Positions 56,688-64,000 of a DNA stretch of 64,000 nucleotides are shown piece by piece (position 1 is the stretch's first letter; every line of letters starts with the position of its first letter). Made by a program: the position numbers and the translations under genes. The stretch covers positions 65,476,944-65,540,943 of the forward strand of contig OX419755.1 of NCBI GenBank assembly GCA_948567375.1, given 5' to 3'. Source of the stretch: Lunularia cruciata (Eukaryota; Streptophyta; Marchantiopsida; Lunulariales; Lunulariaceae). The notes under the pieces were generated by a model, which was not told the origin of the DNA, searched no databases, and was given only the letters and a program-made list of their open reading frames with translations.

Positions 56688-57479
56688 CTACCAACCAGGT
56701 CTATAAGAGGTTGTCTCCTCCCAATAGTCAATACTGAAACCCATAGGGTATAACACTGCTCCCCCAACTAGCACATCATATGACTCAGCTATCGTCGCAA
56801 TAGCCTGAGCTCTCACCACTGAGCTATCAGTCGGATGACCAGGCTGAACCTGGACAACAAGCTCCCCACGTGTGATGTATTGTGTCGAACCACCACCAAG
56901 AGATGTTTGGATCTGAAATGGACACCTCTCCACATCGGTCTTCCGTAACTCCAGACCAACAACTGCAGCCTTCCCCAACATAAGGGGCTGCGCACCAGAG
57001 TCTAACAAGACTCTTTGTGGTGTATAGACCTTCCCTGAAGGTCCTACCAAACGAAAGATCCCCCTCTGGTTATCCAATAGGACAACACCAGGTGTAAACC
57101 GCGCTCTCTCAAAGGCCGGTCTAGCTGGCAACTCCTCCAGTCTAGCCGCTGCTGCCTGCCATAAACCACTGGTCGCTGAACGGATCCCATGCTCCTCAAC
57201 CAAGTCAGCTCTACTACCAACCACCTCTGCTCTAGTAGTAGAAACTGCACCATCCCTACTCTCACACAACGTGGCAGCCAATCGGAACACTGGGGCTGGG
57301 TCAACTCCCAATGTAAACATGTCACTGGCTGAAAATAAAGGATGCCGCATAATCAGCTGAGCCGCCCCCAACATCATGCTAGACTCAGTCTGTGTAGTAG
57401 CAGGTGGCTGACTAGCAGGTAGTCCATCATGTACTCCATCACCACCTACCACACCTGCACTAGGACGTCTAGGAACCAT
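56688..57479 (-). CDS. Retropepsin of E
   Basis: 263 codons; active site VLLDSGAQPLML near residue 158-169, flap-side words GGGSTQYITRGEL and C-terminal SYDVLVGGAVLYPMG (the ILG-like end). The first ~140 residues are a linker with Ala- and Arg-rich low-complexity sequence. Same frame as the knuckles upstream and the methyltransferase downstream; bounded by TAG codons near 57488 and at 56688, both explicable as CAG to TAG. Confidence 0.85.
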   Translation of the reverse strand: MVPRRPSAGVVGGDGVHDGLPASQPPATTQTESSMMLGAAQLIMRHPLFSASDMFTLGVDPAPVFRLAATLCESRDGAVSTTRAEVVGSRADLVEEHGIRSATSGLWQAAAARLEELPARPAFERARFTPGVVLLDNQRGIFRLVGPSGKVYTPQRVLLDSGAQPLMLGKAAVVGLELRKTDVERCPFQIQTSLGGGSTQYITRGELVVQVQPGHPTDSSVVRAQAIATIAESYDVLVGGAVLYPMGFSIDYWEETTSYRPGW

Positions 57480-57632
57480 GGATGTCGTCTACAATGCCTC
57501 AGATAGCGTGAAAGACTGGGGAAGTCTGACCTGTCTCCCAACCTCTCCTCTCTGTGGGTCCAACTCCACTGATGCTCCTCTAGGCTCTGGAGCACGTACT
57601 GCACTCCTAGTCACTGCTGCAAATGCATCCAC

Positions 57633-58193
57633 CTATGTTGCTCCGCACATGAAGTCCAAAGCATCTCTATCACCAGCATATGAGGTGGAAGCCTCAGCAC
57701 CTGAATCTGATCTCCTATGAGCAATAGCCATACTAGCCAATCTCTGCTCCAACTGCTCAATCCGAGTAGCCATAGCTGTGTCAGAAGTAAGGGCGGGTAC
57801 TGCACCCCTACTAGGTGTAGATCCTCTACCACCACCTCTACCACCTCGTCCTCCATGAACTGGAGCTCCTCTACTACCTGCCATAGCAGCCCTACCACTC
57901 CATAACTCCAGGTGTAGGTCAAAACACCGGTCACTAGTATGACCAAATCTATGGCAATGCTCACACTGCCTCTGTGCTGGCTGTGATGCACCAGAGGTAT
58001 CAGGTCCGCTGCCCTGAGTACACTCTCTCCTATGGTGAGGTCCACCACAAGTCCAACAAGCAACACCACCACTCACTGGCTGCTGCTGACCCAAAAATGA
58101 GGGTAAGAGGTCTAACTCCACTAGGCCCTCCACTCGCTCCATAGGATCTAGGCTGTCCACCCTGTCCTCGAAAACCAACTGGGCGTGGTGCAC
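57633..58193 (-). CDS. Nucleocapsid part of E gag, two CCHC knuckles
   Basis: Contains CWTCGGPHHRREC and CEHCHRFGHTSDRC, two CX2CX4HX4C-type RNA-binding knuckles, then Gly/Arg-rich spacer (HGGRGGRGGGRGS) and the helix TRIEQLEQRLASMA. It overlaps the upstream gag frame by about 160 bp and is shifted by one base relative to it; in D gag and knuckles are in one frame. The frame ends with TAG at 57633, a Gln codon (CAA) in D. Confidence 0.85.
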   Translation of the reverse strand: MHHAQLVFEDRVDSLDPMERVEGLVELDLLPSFLGQQQPVSGGVACWTCGGPHHRRECTQGSGPDTSGASQPAQRQCEHCHRFGHTSDRCFDLHLELWSGRAAMAGSRGAPVHGGRGGRGGGRGSTPSRGAVPALTSDTAMATRIEQLEQRLASMAIAHRRSDSGAEASTSYAGDRDALDFMCGAT

Positions 58194-59292
58194 TCTGCTG
58201 CACTCTAGAAGAAGTCACAACCGTGGATGAGGTCTCCCTACCAAATCCAGATGTCACCACTCTCTCCTCCACCATGTTGAGCTCAATACGCTCAGCCAAA
58301 CCAAAGACTACTGCCAAAGTGGGCGAAGTAGCCTGCAACAACGTAGCATCACGAACTCTACGTCGCAACTCCCTGTCCAGTATCCCATACCAAAACTGGA
58401 CTGCCTGGGCCTCAGTAACTCCCTGAGTGAAACTGATCAGCCGCCTCATGCGAGTGTATGCCTCGCGTAGGCTCTCTCCAGCCTTCCGCTGGAACTCCTG
58501 CAAGCTCCTCAGCTTGTCAGTCCGCACTCCCTGGTAGTTCTGCCTCAAACATAGGAAGAACTCAACCATAGGGTTAAACCATGGTACCACACCACCTCCT
58601 GCAGCGGTACCTCCACTCGTAGTAGCACTATCTCCAGCTAGTGCACCTCCACTAGCTCCACCAACACTACTCGAGCTAGAACTCGTAGGTACAGCCGACC
58701 TACTCCTGGCCACCGAACCTGAAGTGATGGAGACATAGTGTGGAGACCAATATTGTCTCCATAACTCAATCTCCTCCAAATGAGCTCTCCTGAACTCATG
58801 GTAGTCGTCCATCGGTGGACCCTCCAAGTGCTGAAACAACCCCTTCCATGCCATGAAAGGTGTGAACAAAGTCGGGTTCCGCATCTGCTGCAGATCACAC
58901 CAACTATCAAACTCTTGGATGAAGTCATCCAACTCAATGGTACCCACTGTACCAGAGTAACGCCTAGGGCCTTTGGAGGCCCCATAAATCTCGTCCATGT
59001 CCCACAACAACGGTGCGGACACACCAAGTGCACTCTCAACTGAATCAGCTCGTGTGTCGAACTCCAACTCAGAGGCAATCTCCTCCCTCATTGGGACCTG
59101 AGATACAGGCTGATACCGAGTACCACTCCGAGTAAACCCACTGCGTACTGCAGGGCTAACTCCTCTGGAATCTCCAAAGAACTCCGTCGTGACCACGTAA
59201 CTGCAACAGCAAACCCGAACCACCAACTGCAACCGCAAGTCGCAACTGCAAGTGCTCCACCAAGTGCCAACACCACCACGTGCCAACACCAA
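58030..59292 (-). CDS. Gag capsid part of E
   Basis: 420 codons, the first ATG being at 59091 (MREEIASELEF). Core capsid words: ELDDFIQEFDSWCDL, PFMAWKGLFQHLEG, then REAYTRMRRLISFTQG and VQFWYGILDRELRRRV, matching retrotrans_gag. Ser/Gly/Ala-rich linker at residues 200-240. The frame runs past the point where the knuckle frame begins. Net loss of 11 bp relative to D near 58110-58150 explains the shift. Confidence 0.85.
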   Translation of the reverse strand: MVLARGGVGTWWSTCSCDLRLQLVVRVCCCSYVVTTEFFGDSRGVSPAVRSGFTRSGTRYQPVSQVPMREEIASELEFDTRADSVESALGVSAPLLWDMDEIYGASKGPRRYSGTVGTIELDDFIQEFDSWCDLQQMRNPTLFTPFMAWKGLFQHLEGPPMDDYHEFRRAHLEEIELWRQYWSPHYVSITSGSVARSRSAVPTSSSSSSVGGASGGALAGDSATTSGGTAAGGGVVPWFNPMVEFFLCLRQNYQGVRTDKLRSLQEFQRKAGESLREAYTRMRRLISFTQGVTEAQAVQFWYGILDRELRRRVRDATLLQATSPTLAVVFGLAERIELNMVEERVVTSGFGRETSSTVVTSSRVQQSAPRPVGFRGQGGQPRSYGASGGPSGVRPLTLIFGSAAASEWWCCLLDLWWTSP

Positions 59293-60523
59293 CTAAACAC
59301 CACCCACTAATGTAACTCTACCGAGATAACTACACTAGGGGAAGGGCAACCTGTAACCTGCCATCATAACACGCACTCTCACGGTCTGCAGGTCATCACT
59401 TCCTGCCTCACCGGAGAGAAACAAAGGTAGTCTGACTGGTCATCACTCCAGCCTCACCATCGAGAGCACACCAGAGCACCAACACTCAAAAGTCAAGGCA
59501 CCTCACACAAACGTGGTGCACAAACAGGAAGCAGAGAATGGAGGGGATCCAATCACAAGAAATCTAAACAAAAACCCTCCATCTCATAACACAACACGGG
59601 ACTGACTCTGCCACCATTTGGCATTTGACATAAGAGTAGTTCGTATCTAAGTCCTAAGCTACCAGGATCACCAAGAATGGGATCAAACTGCCTCTCCTAG
59701 CCAAAGCTACATGTGTATAGATAACAGTGGCACAGTCACTATGACAACAAGTGAAGGTGGACCAGTTGGCTAGGGCACCAGTCTAGGAACAAGAGATCTA
59801 GGGGTCAAACCCTGTTGCGCACAATCTAGCAAGAAAGGCAGATTTTGCCAACCAATGACCAAGATCTACACTAAACTAGCTAGCCTCACGCCAGCAAGCT
59901 GGCTTGCTGGCCCTTCTGGCCCTTCTAGGCCTTCGTAGCCTCTCATAGCCCACAACCCTATGCCTCGAAGCCTCGAAGCCTCTAAACGCCGAAATTCAGC
60001 CAAATGAGGCCTTTCTTGTTGCCACTTCGAACCTCCTCCAAAATTGGCGAAACTTCTCCAAATCTGCGAAACTCCTCCAAACTAGCGGAACTTCTCCAAA
60101 TCTGGCCAAACAGCAAAACTCCTCCAAATCTGACGTAAACCCTAAAGATGGATGTCTGCCAAATCCCCCGCTAACTTTCCACTCGAGCCAAATTGACAAA
60201 ACGGGTTTTTCCAAATCACAATTTCATGAGAAGAGCTTTCCAACTCCACCTTCAATTTCACTTTCTGAGGCCAACTTGCAGCAAATTGGTCCTGCCTTCA
60301 CCTCCTGAGCTCAAAATCACAACACTGCTCAAAAATTGCTCCTTCTTTGCTCGAAATTTGGCCAGCGCTTCCGCACACCGTCCGCCTAACTGCCAAATTT
60401 GCATCAACTACACGAGCTTCTGCACACTAGGGAAACATAGAACCTGAATCGAGCTACCACGATCCACCGAGCTTGGAGATACCACCAACACTCAACGTTC
60501 CTGCACCCAATTTCCCCCTGACT
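59293..60523 (-). other. Untranslated leader of E
   Basis: About 1.2 kb between the 5' repeat and gag, without a long frame on the sense strand. Contains tandem short words AACTCCTCCAAA-x-TGGCGAAAC (60040-60130, + strand) and a tRNA-like B-box word near 59800 that does not fold as a tRNA. Probably holds packaging signals; no specific element is proven. Confidence 0.5.
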
Positions 60524-60538
60524 TCACTTCTCTGATGT
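60524..60538 (-). promoter_or_regulatory. Candidate self-priming site of E
   Basis: Minus strand ACATCAGAGAAGTGA begins right after the end of segment b (GCAATCTGATT). Its exact complement TCACTTCTCTGATGT occurs in segment b of the 3' copies (about 50796-50812 and 51352-51368) and with one mismatch in the 5' copy (60714-60728). That site lies about 30 bp downstream of a GGTATAG motif, where transcription would start. No tRNA-type primer site was found at this position. Confidence 0.55.
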
Positions 60539-60985
60539 AATCAGATTGCTTAACAATTCAACTCAACTCAACTCAGATCAGTACTTGATCTGTCACTCTA
60601 TAAACTGCCAACAACTGGGCACTGATTACAGTCAAGCCACACCCACTCAAGCATAGAGAATCCAGGTGACTCTCGCCGGCCTCTGTCCACCATAGCCAGG
60701 AACTCGAAGGCTCAACATCAAAGAAGTGAGCTCTCTGGAGCTCACTTTGAAACTATACCCCCTGGACTCGAGCTAGCCCTGAAACCCTAACGGTCCCGCT
60801 GACGGCACACTCGACGGTGCAAACGGTGCAAAGTGACGGTGGGCCCCACCGTGAAGTCAGTACCCCGAACACGAAATCTAACCATCGGAAAGTAGTCCCT
60901 GAGAAACAGCTAGAATAACTCTAACTACCATCACTGGAACTCCAGTGTCCGAGCATCTAGATGCGGAACTACAAATGGCGTGACA
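60539..60985 (-). repeat. 5' terminal repeat of E (segment b only)
   Basis: Begins TGTCACGCCATTTG at the insertion border and ends GCAATCTGATT at the leader. Nearly identical to the two b copies at the 3' end. Segment a is absent on this side. Confidence 0.9.
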
Positions 60986-61250
60986 CTTCTTCTATTTTGA
61001 GCCTTTGAGCTCTTAGCTATGGTGGACTAACGCTAGAGAGTGTAACTTGGATTCTTTGAATTAGAGTGGGTGTGGCTTGATGGTGTAATCAATGCCTATT
61101 AGTAGAGATTATAGAGTTAGAGTTTTAATTTCTGATCATTGATTATTGTAGCAGTTTAGAGTTTGTGTAACTTCTTGTATGAGTTATGTTTTTATTGTGT
61201 ATTATATTGATAGCAATGTATGTTATGTAGTGATATATATGCGCAAAACA
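60986..61250 (+). repeat. 3' terminal repeats of D, right part (rest of b, then a)
   Basis: Continues segment b after the CTTC duplication (GAGCCTTTGAGCTCTTAGCT, GTGGGTGTGGCTTGATGG) to GATTATTG, then segment a (AGCAGTTTAGAGTTTGTG) to the element end AAAACA at 61250, followed by TCCA. Confidence 0.85.
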
Positions 61251-61254
61251 TCCA

Positions 61255-61960
61255 TAAAAACATGGTATAGTTGAGAGGAGAAATCATAGAGTAATAAAAA
61301 TATTTAAGACAATGCTTAAGGGAGTTTGGATAATCATTTTTGGGTCAAGCTATGAATACAACATTTTATCTTTGAAATAGGAGTCCAAAATTATCACTTG
61401 TGTTAGGAACTCTAAAAGAAGCCTTCATAGAAAACAAAAAAGGAGAAAAAATACATGGATTTTTCATTATATATAATTTATTCATATGCTAAAGGAGGAA
61501 AGACAAAAGCTTGATGAAAAGAGTATGGAATGTATTTCTTTTGGCCATGGAGAAAGAGAAAAGTGCTTATAAATTCTTTTATTAAATTTCTTGAATTGTA
61601 TATTTTAGTAGAGATGCAATGTTAAATGAAAAAAATCATCTAGTAGAGAAAGGTGAAATTGAAAATGAAAATCTGATTTACCAAATTCTAGAGAGAATGT
61701 TGAGCACAATGAAAAATAGTTATGTAGCTTTCAACAATCTTAAATTCTAAAAATTGGAAATTGAAGGAAATACTCACATCCATGTAGCAATATTACAAAT
61801 AGTAATATTTCTCCTTTTGAAGAATGGTCAAGTTGTGGGTGAAGATTAGCAACCAACAGTCTTTTCTAAGCATGAGGAGCCAAAAGGCATGAAAAATAGA
61901 TGAAGCTTATACAAAAGGACTAAAATCTAAAGTTACTCCATAAGTTACCTACAAGAAGAG
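61255..61960 (+). pseudogene. Copia integrase C-terminal half
   Basis: Directly after the D insertion: VERRNHRVIKIFKTMLKGVW, then VIAYSYAKGGKTKA-like and EKSMECISFGHGEREKC, matching the copia integrase end (VAERRNRTI...ML, KLDxKSxxCIFLGY). Frames broken. Confidence 0.7.
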
Positions 61961-63260
61961 AATTTTGAGAAAATATGTGGGATTTTTTAAGGTAATTTTA
62001 ATGGAGATAAGTATAGAATCAAGTGAACTTTATGGTTTTGAGGATGCAAAAAATATTCAAGAGTGGTTTATAGCAATGGAGGATGAGTGTAATGCTATCA
62101 TCAAAAATCATACTTAAAACTTGGTGGAACTACCAGCAGGTTAAATGACTTGGAGTATTCAATGGATTTCTAAACTAAATTCAAGGATAGACACAAGATA
62201 TAAGGTAAGGCAAGGTTAGTGGTTGAAGAATATTCTTTGATAAAAGATGGTGAACTTAATGAGACCTTTACATGTGTGGCTAAACTAGATAATTTACATA
62301 TTGTATTCCTCTATCTATTGAATTTGGTTTGTCAATCCATCAAAAGGAAGTAAATAATCTCTTTCTTGATGAGTACTTGAAGAGGATGTACCTATATGAT
62401 TACCTTTGGGATTTATTCAACCAAGGAAAAAATACTTAGTGTGCATTTCTCCATGAAACTGAAACAATCTACAAGGCTTTGGTATATAAAAATTGATATA
62501 GAATAGAGAAATTGATCATTTCGGGCTAGAAGTTTATTTTGTAAAGAATTTTTTAAATTCCAAAATAGATATGATTGAAAGAGAAAGGGATTCTGAATTT
62601 TAATTCTTCATGTGGATGATGTTATCATAAGTCATAAGTGGAGATAGTGAGGAACTTGTCAAGAAGGTGAAGAATTTTATGATATCAAATTTTGAGATGC
62701 AAAACTTAAAAAGATTTCATCTTTATCTTGGTCCTTAGATCTTGAGCAAGAATGAGATCAATATGCACCCAAGCCAAGGAAATTCAAGAGATTTTTGATA
62801 CATCCGCATGAAAGAGTGTAATACAATTACAACTCAAAATATTTATGGAGAATTGGAAATCAATGAGAATGAAAAGAAATTTGATGGTAATTTATTCAAG
62901 AAATTAGTAGAAAATTTGATATTTCTCACTAAGTGAATGTGTAGCTAAGTCATGAAAGAGTACTAGAAATCTCATTCATTGTATACTAAAAGGATCTTAT
63001 GATATCTCAAAGACAATAAACTCCTGGATAGAATATAAGAAAACATGAAGAAATTTAATCGGAGGGTTATATCAACTCAAATTTTGTTGGAAGATAGACG
63101 ATGGTTATCTTCATCAAGTTATGGATTCACTTTATGGATTATGGTATGGAATGGTTTGTCTCATAGTTCTCAAAGAGCAGGCTTTAATGGTTTTATCTTC
63201 TGCACAGTATCAACTAATATATGATGTGACATATGAAGCAATTTAGTTCTTAAGGATTTG
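61961..63260 (+). pseudogene. Copia reverse transcriptase and RNase H
   Basis: RT start reads YGFEDAKNIQEWFIAMEDEC and NLVELPAG, the copia RVT_2 entry (EP-x-x-EA-x-x-x-x-W-x-x-AM-x-x-E). ILHVDDVII near 62600 is the catalytic YVDD region. The end QSLKQAGFNGFIFCTVS and EAI at 63170-63240 matches copia RNase H (SKKQxxVALSSTEAEY). Many stops and shifts. Confidence 0.75.
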
Positions 63261-64000
63261 ACCAAAATAGTAAACAAAAATGTTCATTGACAATTTCAAC
63301 TGTATATCCTAAGCCAAGATCTAAATATTGAAACTCCATATTTCGGGGAAATACAAGGTGGAAAGGTGACTTTTGCATAAATATCCACAAAGAACAATTT
63401 GCAAATAGTTTTATGACAAACGCTCATATATTATTCTTTGAGACTTATATTACCATCGATTGAGGACGAAGAAAAACAGTTCGGTATAATAAACATTAGT
63501 GTATAATATAAGAACGTAATATTTCTGGGATAATATTATTTTCATGCTAATCCGTAGTCTAACAATGTTATCGAACAGATTCCTGAAATAGAAAAACTTG
63601 AATAATAATTTCAAGCACGCGCAATCAATGTGGTTCGGTTCCGTTTGGACTGTCCTACAAACACTCATTGAGAGAGAGATGCCTAATAAACTAAGCAATT
63701 CTAGAATTCTAGAGAAGAAAGGTCGGTAAAGTCAGTTTCGGAAAGTTCTGAATTCCTTGCCCGGAGAGAGAGGCATTGGACTATGAGATCCTTTCGTATA
63801 GAAACCATAGAAACGAGATGGGACACTTGAAGACATTTGAAGCTATAGCAAAACGCGAAGCGCGTACTAGTCACAATATGTCATGGACAAGTTTACGATG
63901 TGGATAGAGGGGGACCACCATGAAGATACTCTAGCTGAATGAATTCTCCAAATTGACCTTCGGACTTTTAGGTGGAACCGGGCTTCGCAGCTGCAGAAAA
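63261..64000. other. Right flank of the copia element
   Basis: AT-rich at first, then more balanced composition from about 63600, like the host DNA near the ceramide synthase gene. The copia 3' LTR may lie here but its borders could not be recognised. No gene supported. Confidence 0.4.

Larger units (their letters stand above)
50504..60985 (-). mobile_element. Near-intact Ty3/gypsy element E with methyltransferase and PHD finger
   Basis: The youngest element of the stack: repeat copies at both ends are nearly identical. On the + strand it begins TGTCGTGCG and ends GCGTGACA, between CACTTC and CTTCTTC of D's interrupted repeat (4-bp duplication CTTC, or 5 bp with one shared base). Minus-strand order: terminal repeat b, self-priming site, leader, gag, two CCHC knuckles, retropepsin, DNMT3-like methyltransferase, amber readthrough context, RT, RNase H, integrase, PHD finger, PPT, repeats a-b-a-b-a. 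A handful of stops and one frame change inactivate this copy. Confidence 0.93.
29364..61250 (+). mobile_element. Ty3/gypsy element D (PHD-methyltransferase family), with three elements inserted
   Basis: Begins TGTCATGGCATTTG at 29364 and ends AAAACA at 61250, with TCCA on both sides (29360-29363, 61251-61254). Own DNA: 29364-33123, 41901-42723, 48215-50503 and 60986-61250. Coding order gag, two CCHC knuckles, protease, methyltransferase, RT, RNase H, integrase, PHD matches element E. It is heavily decayed. C interrupts the methyltransferase, A2 the RT, and E the 3' terminal repeat. A large deletion joins the 5' repeat directly to gag. Confidence 0.88.
25380..63260 (+). mobile_element. Decayed Ty1/copia retrotransposon, split by nested insertions
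   Basis: Copia-order coding remnants on the + strand: gag at 25390-26040, protease start near 26270-26420, GAG-pre-integrase and integrase at 28640-29363, then after the inserted Ty3/gypsy stack the rest of integrase (61255-61650), RT (61960-62700) and RNase H (to about 63250). The integrase is interrupted exactly between 29363 and 61251 by element D, flanked by TCCA on both sides. Many stops and frameshifts. This is the oldest layer of the stack. LTRs were not identified. Confidence 0.8.

Noticed and set aside
59765-59835. tRNA-like segment (GTTGGCTAGGGCACCAG and GGGTCAAACCC words)
   Set aside because: A-box and B-box resemblances are there, but the T-arm does not pair beyond three bases and no acceptor stem forms; it lies in the leader of element E.
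50504-60985. Interpretation of E as a DIRS/PAT/Ngaro element because of the split repeats
   Set aside because: It has a zinc-binding and DDE integrase, Ty3/gypsy domain order and 4-bp target duplications; no tyrosine recombinase frame is present.
1-64000. CRISPR arrays, bacterial operons, rRNA genes
   Set aside because: No regularly spaced short repeats, no ribosome-binding-site gene clusters and no rRNA sequence; all content is eukaryotic nuclear.

Overview
This is nuclear DNA of a streptophyte plant. The evidence is an intron-containing ceramide synthase gene with plant-type architecture, surrounded by plant-style Ty1/copia, Ty3/gypsy and PIF/Harbinger elements in AT-rich intergenic DNA. 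The species cannot be fixed from the sequence. A DNMT3-type methyltransferase carried by a Ty3/gypsy family points towards a bryophyte, lycophyte or charophyte relative rather than a well-studied flowering plant, but that is inference.

Layout. 1-3731: the 3' two thirds of a Ty3/gypsy chromovirus (element A1, + strand), inserted into the 3' end of an older Ty3/gypsy copy (B1, ending near 4745). 4750-13700: decayed DNA, including a Harbinger transposase relic and purine-rich, low-complexity stretches. 13700-20500: host intergenic DNA. 20947-23467: a six-exon ceramide synthase gene, the only clearly functional host gene. 25380-63260: one decayed Ty1/copia element split by a nested stack of insertions. 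Inside its integrase (4-bp duplication TCCA at 29360-29363 and 61251-61254) sits Ty3/gypsy element D (+). D was itself hit by element C (-, 33124-41900, duplication GTAT), by chromovirus A2 (-, 42724-48214) and by element E (-, 50504-60985, duplication CTTC). Element C carries a further solo LTR (34149-34889, duplication TTGGG).

The notable system is the family formed by B1, C, D and E. Element E, the youngest and nearly intact copy, encodes in order: gag, two CCHC knuckles, retropepsin, a DNMT3-like cytosine-5 DNA methyltransferase with motifs I, IV, VI, VIII, IX and X, an amber codon in the readthrough context UAG-CAG-CCA, reverse transcriptase, RNase H, DDE integrase and a C-terminal PHD finger. 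C and D carry decayed versions of the methyltransferase. The terminal repeats are unusual. The 5' end carries only a ~450-bp segment (here called b). The 3' end reads PPT-a-b-a, or PPT-a-b-a-b-a in E, where a is ~107 bp. This equals a circular permutation of the LTR that the PPT and primer site would define, and it resembles the split direct repeats of PAT/Ngaro elements, yet these copies have an integrase and 4-bp target duplications. Just inside the 5' repeat, 15 nt are complementary to a site in the repeat just downstream of a TATA-like motif, suggesting Tf1-like self-priming.

The chromovirus family (A1, A2) is conventional: chromodomain, TG...CA LTRs and an iMet-type primer site. Its LTRs, however, contain arrays of perfect heat-shock elements just upstream of the TATA box, and its two copies share three amber codons. 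Nearly all stop codons in both families are C-to-T (or G-to-A) transitions, as expected for decay of methylated DNA.
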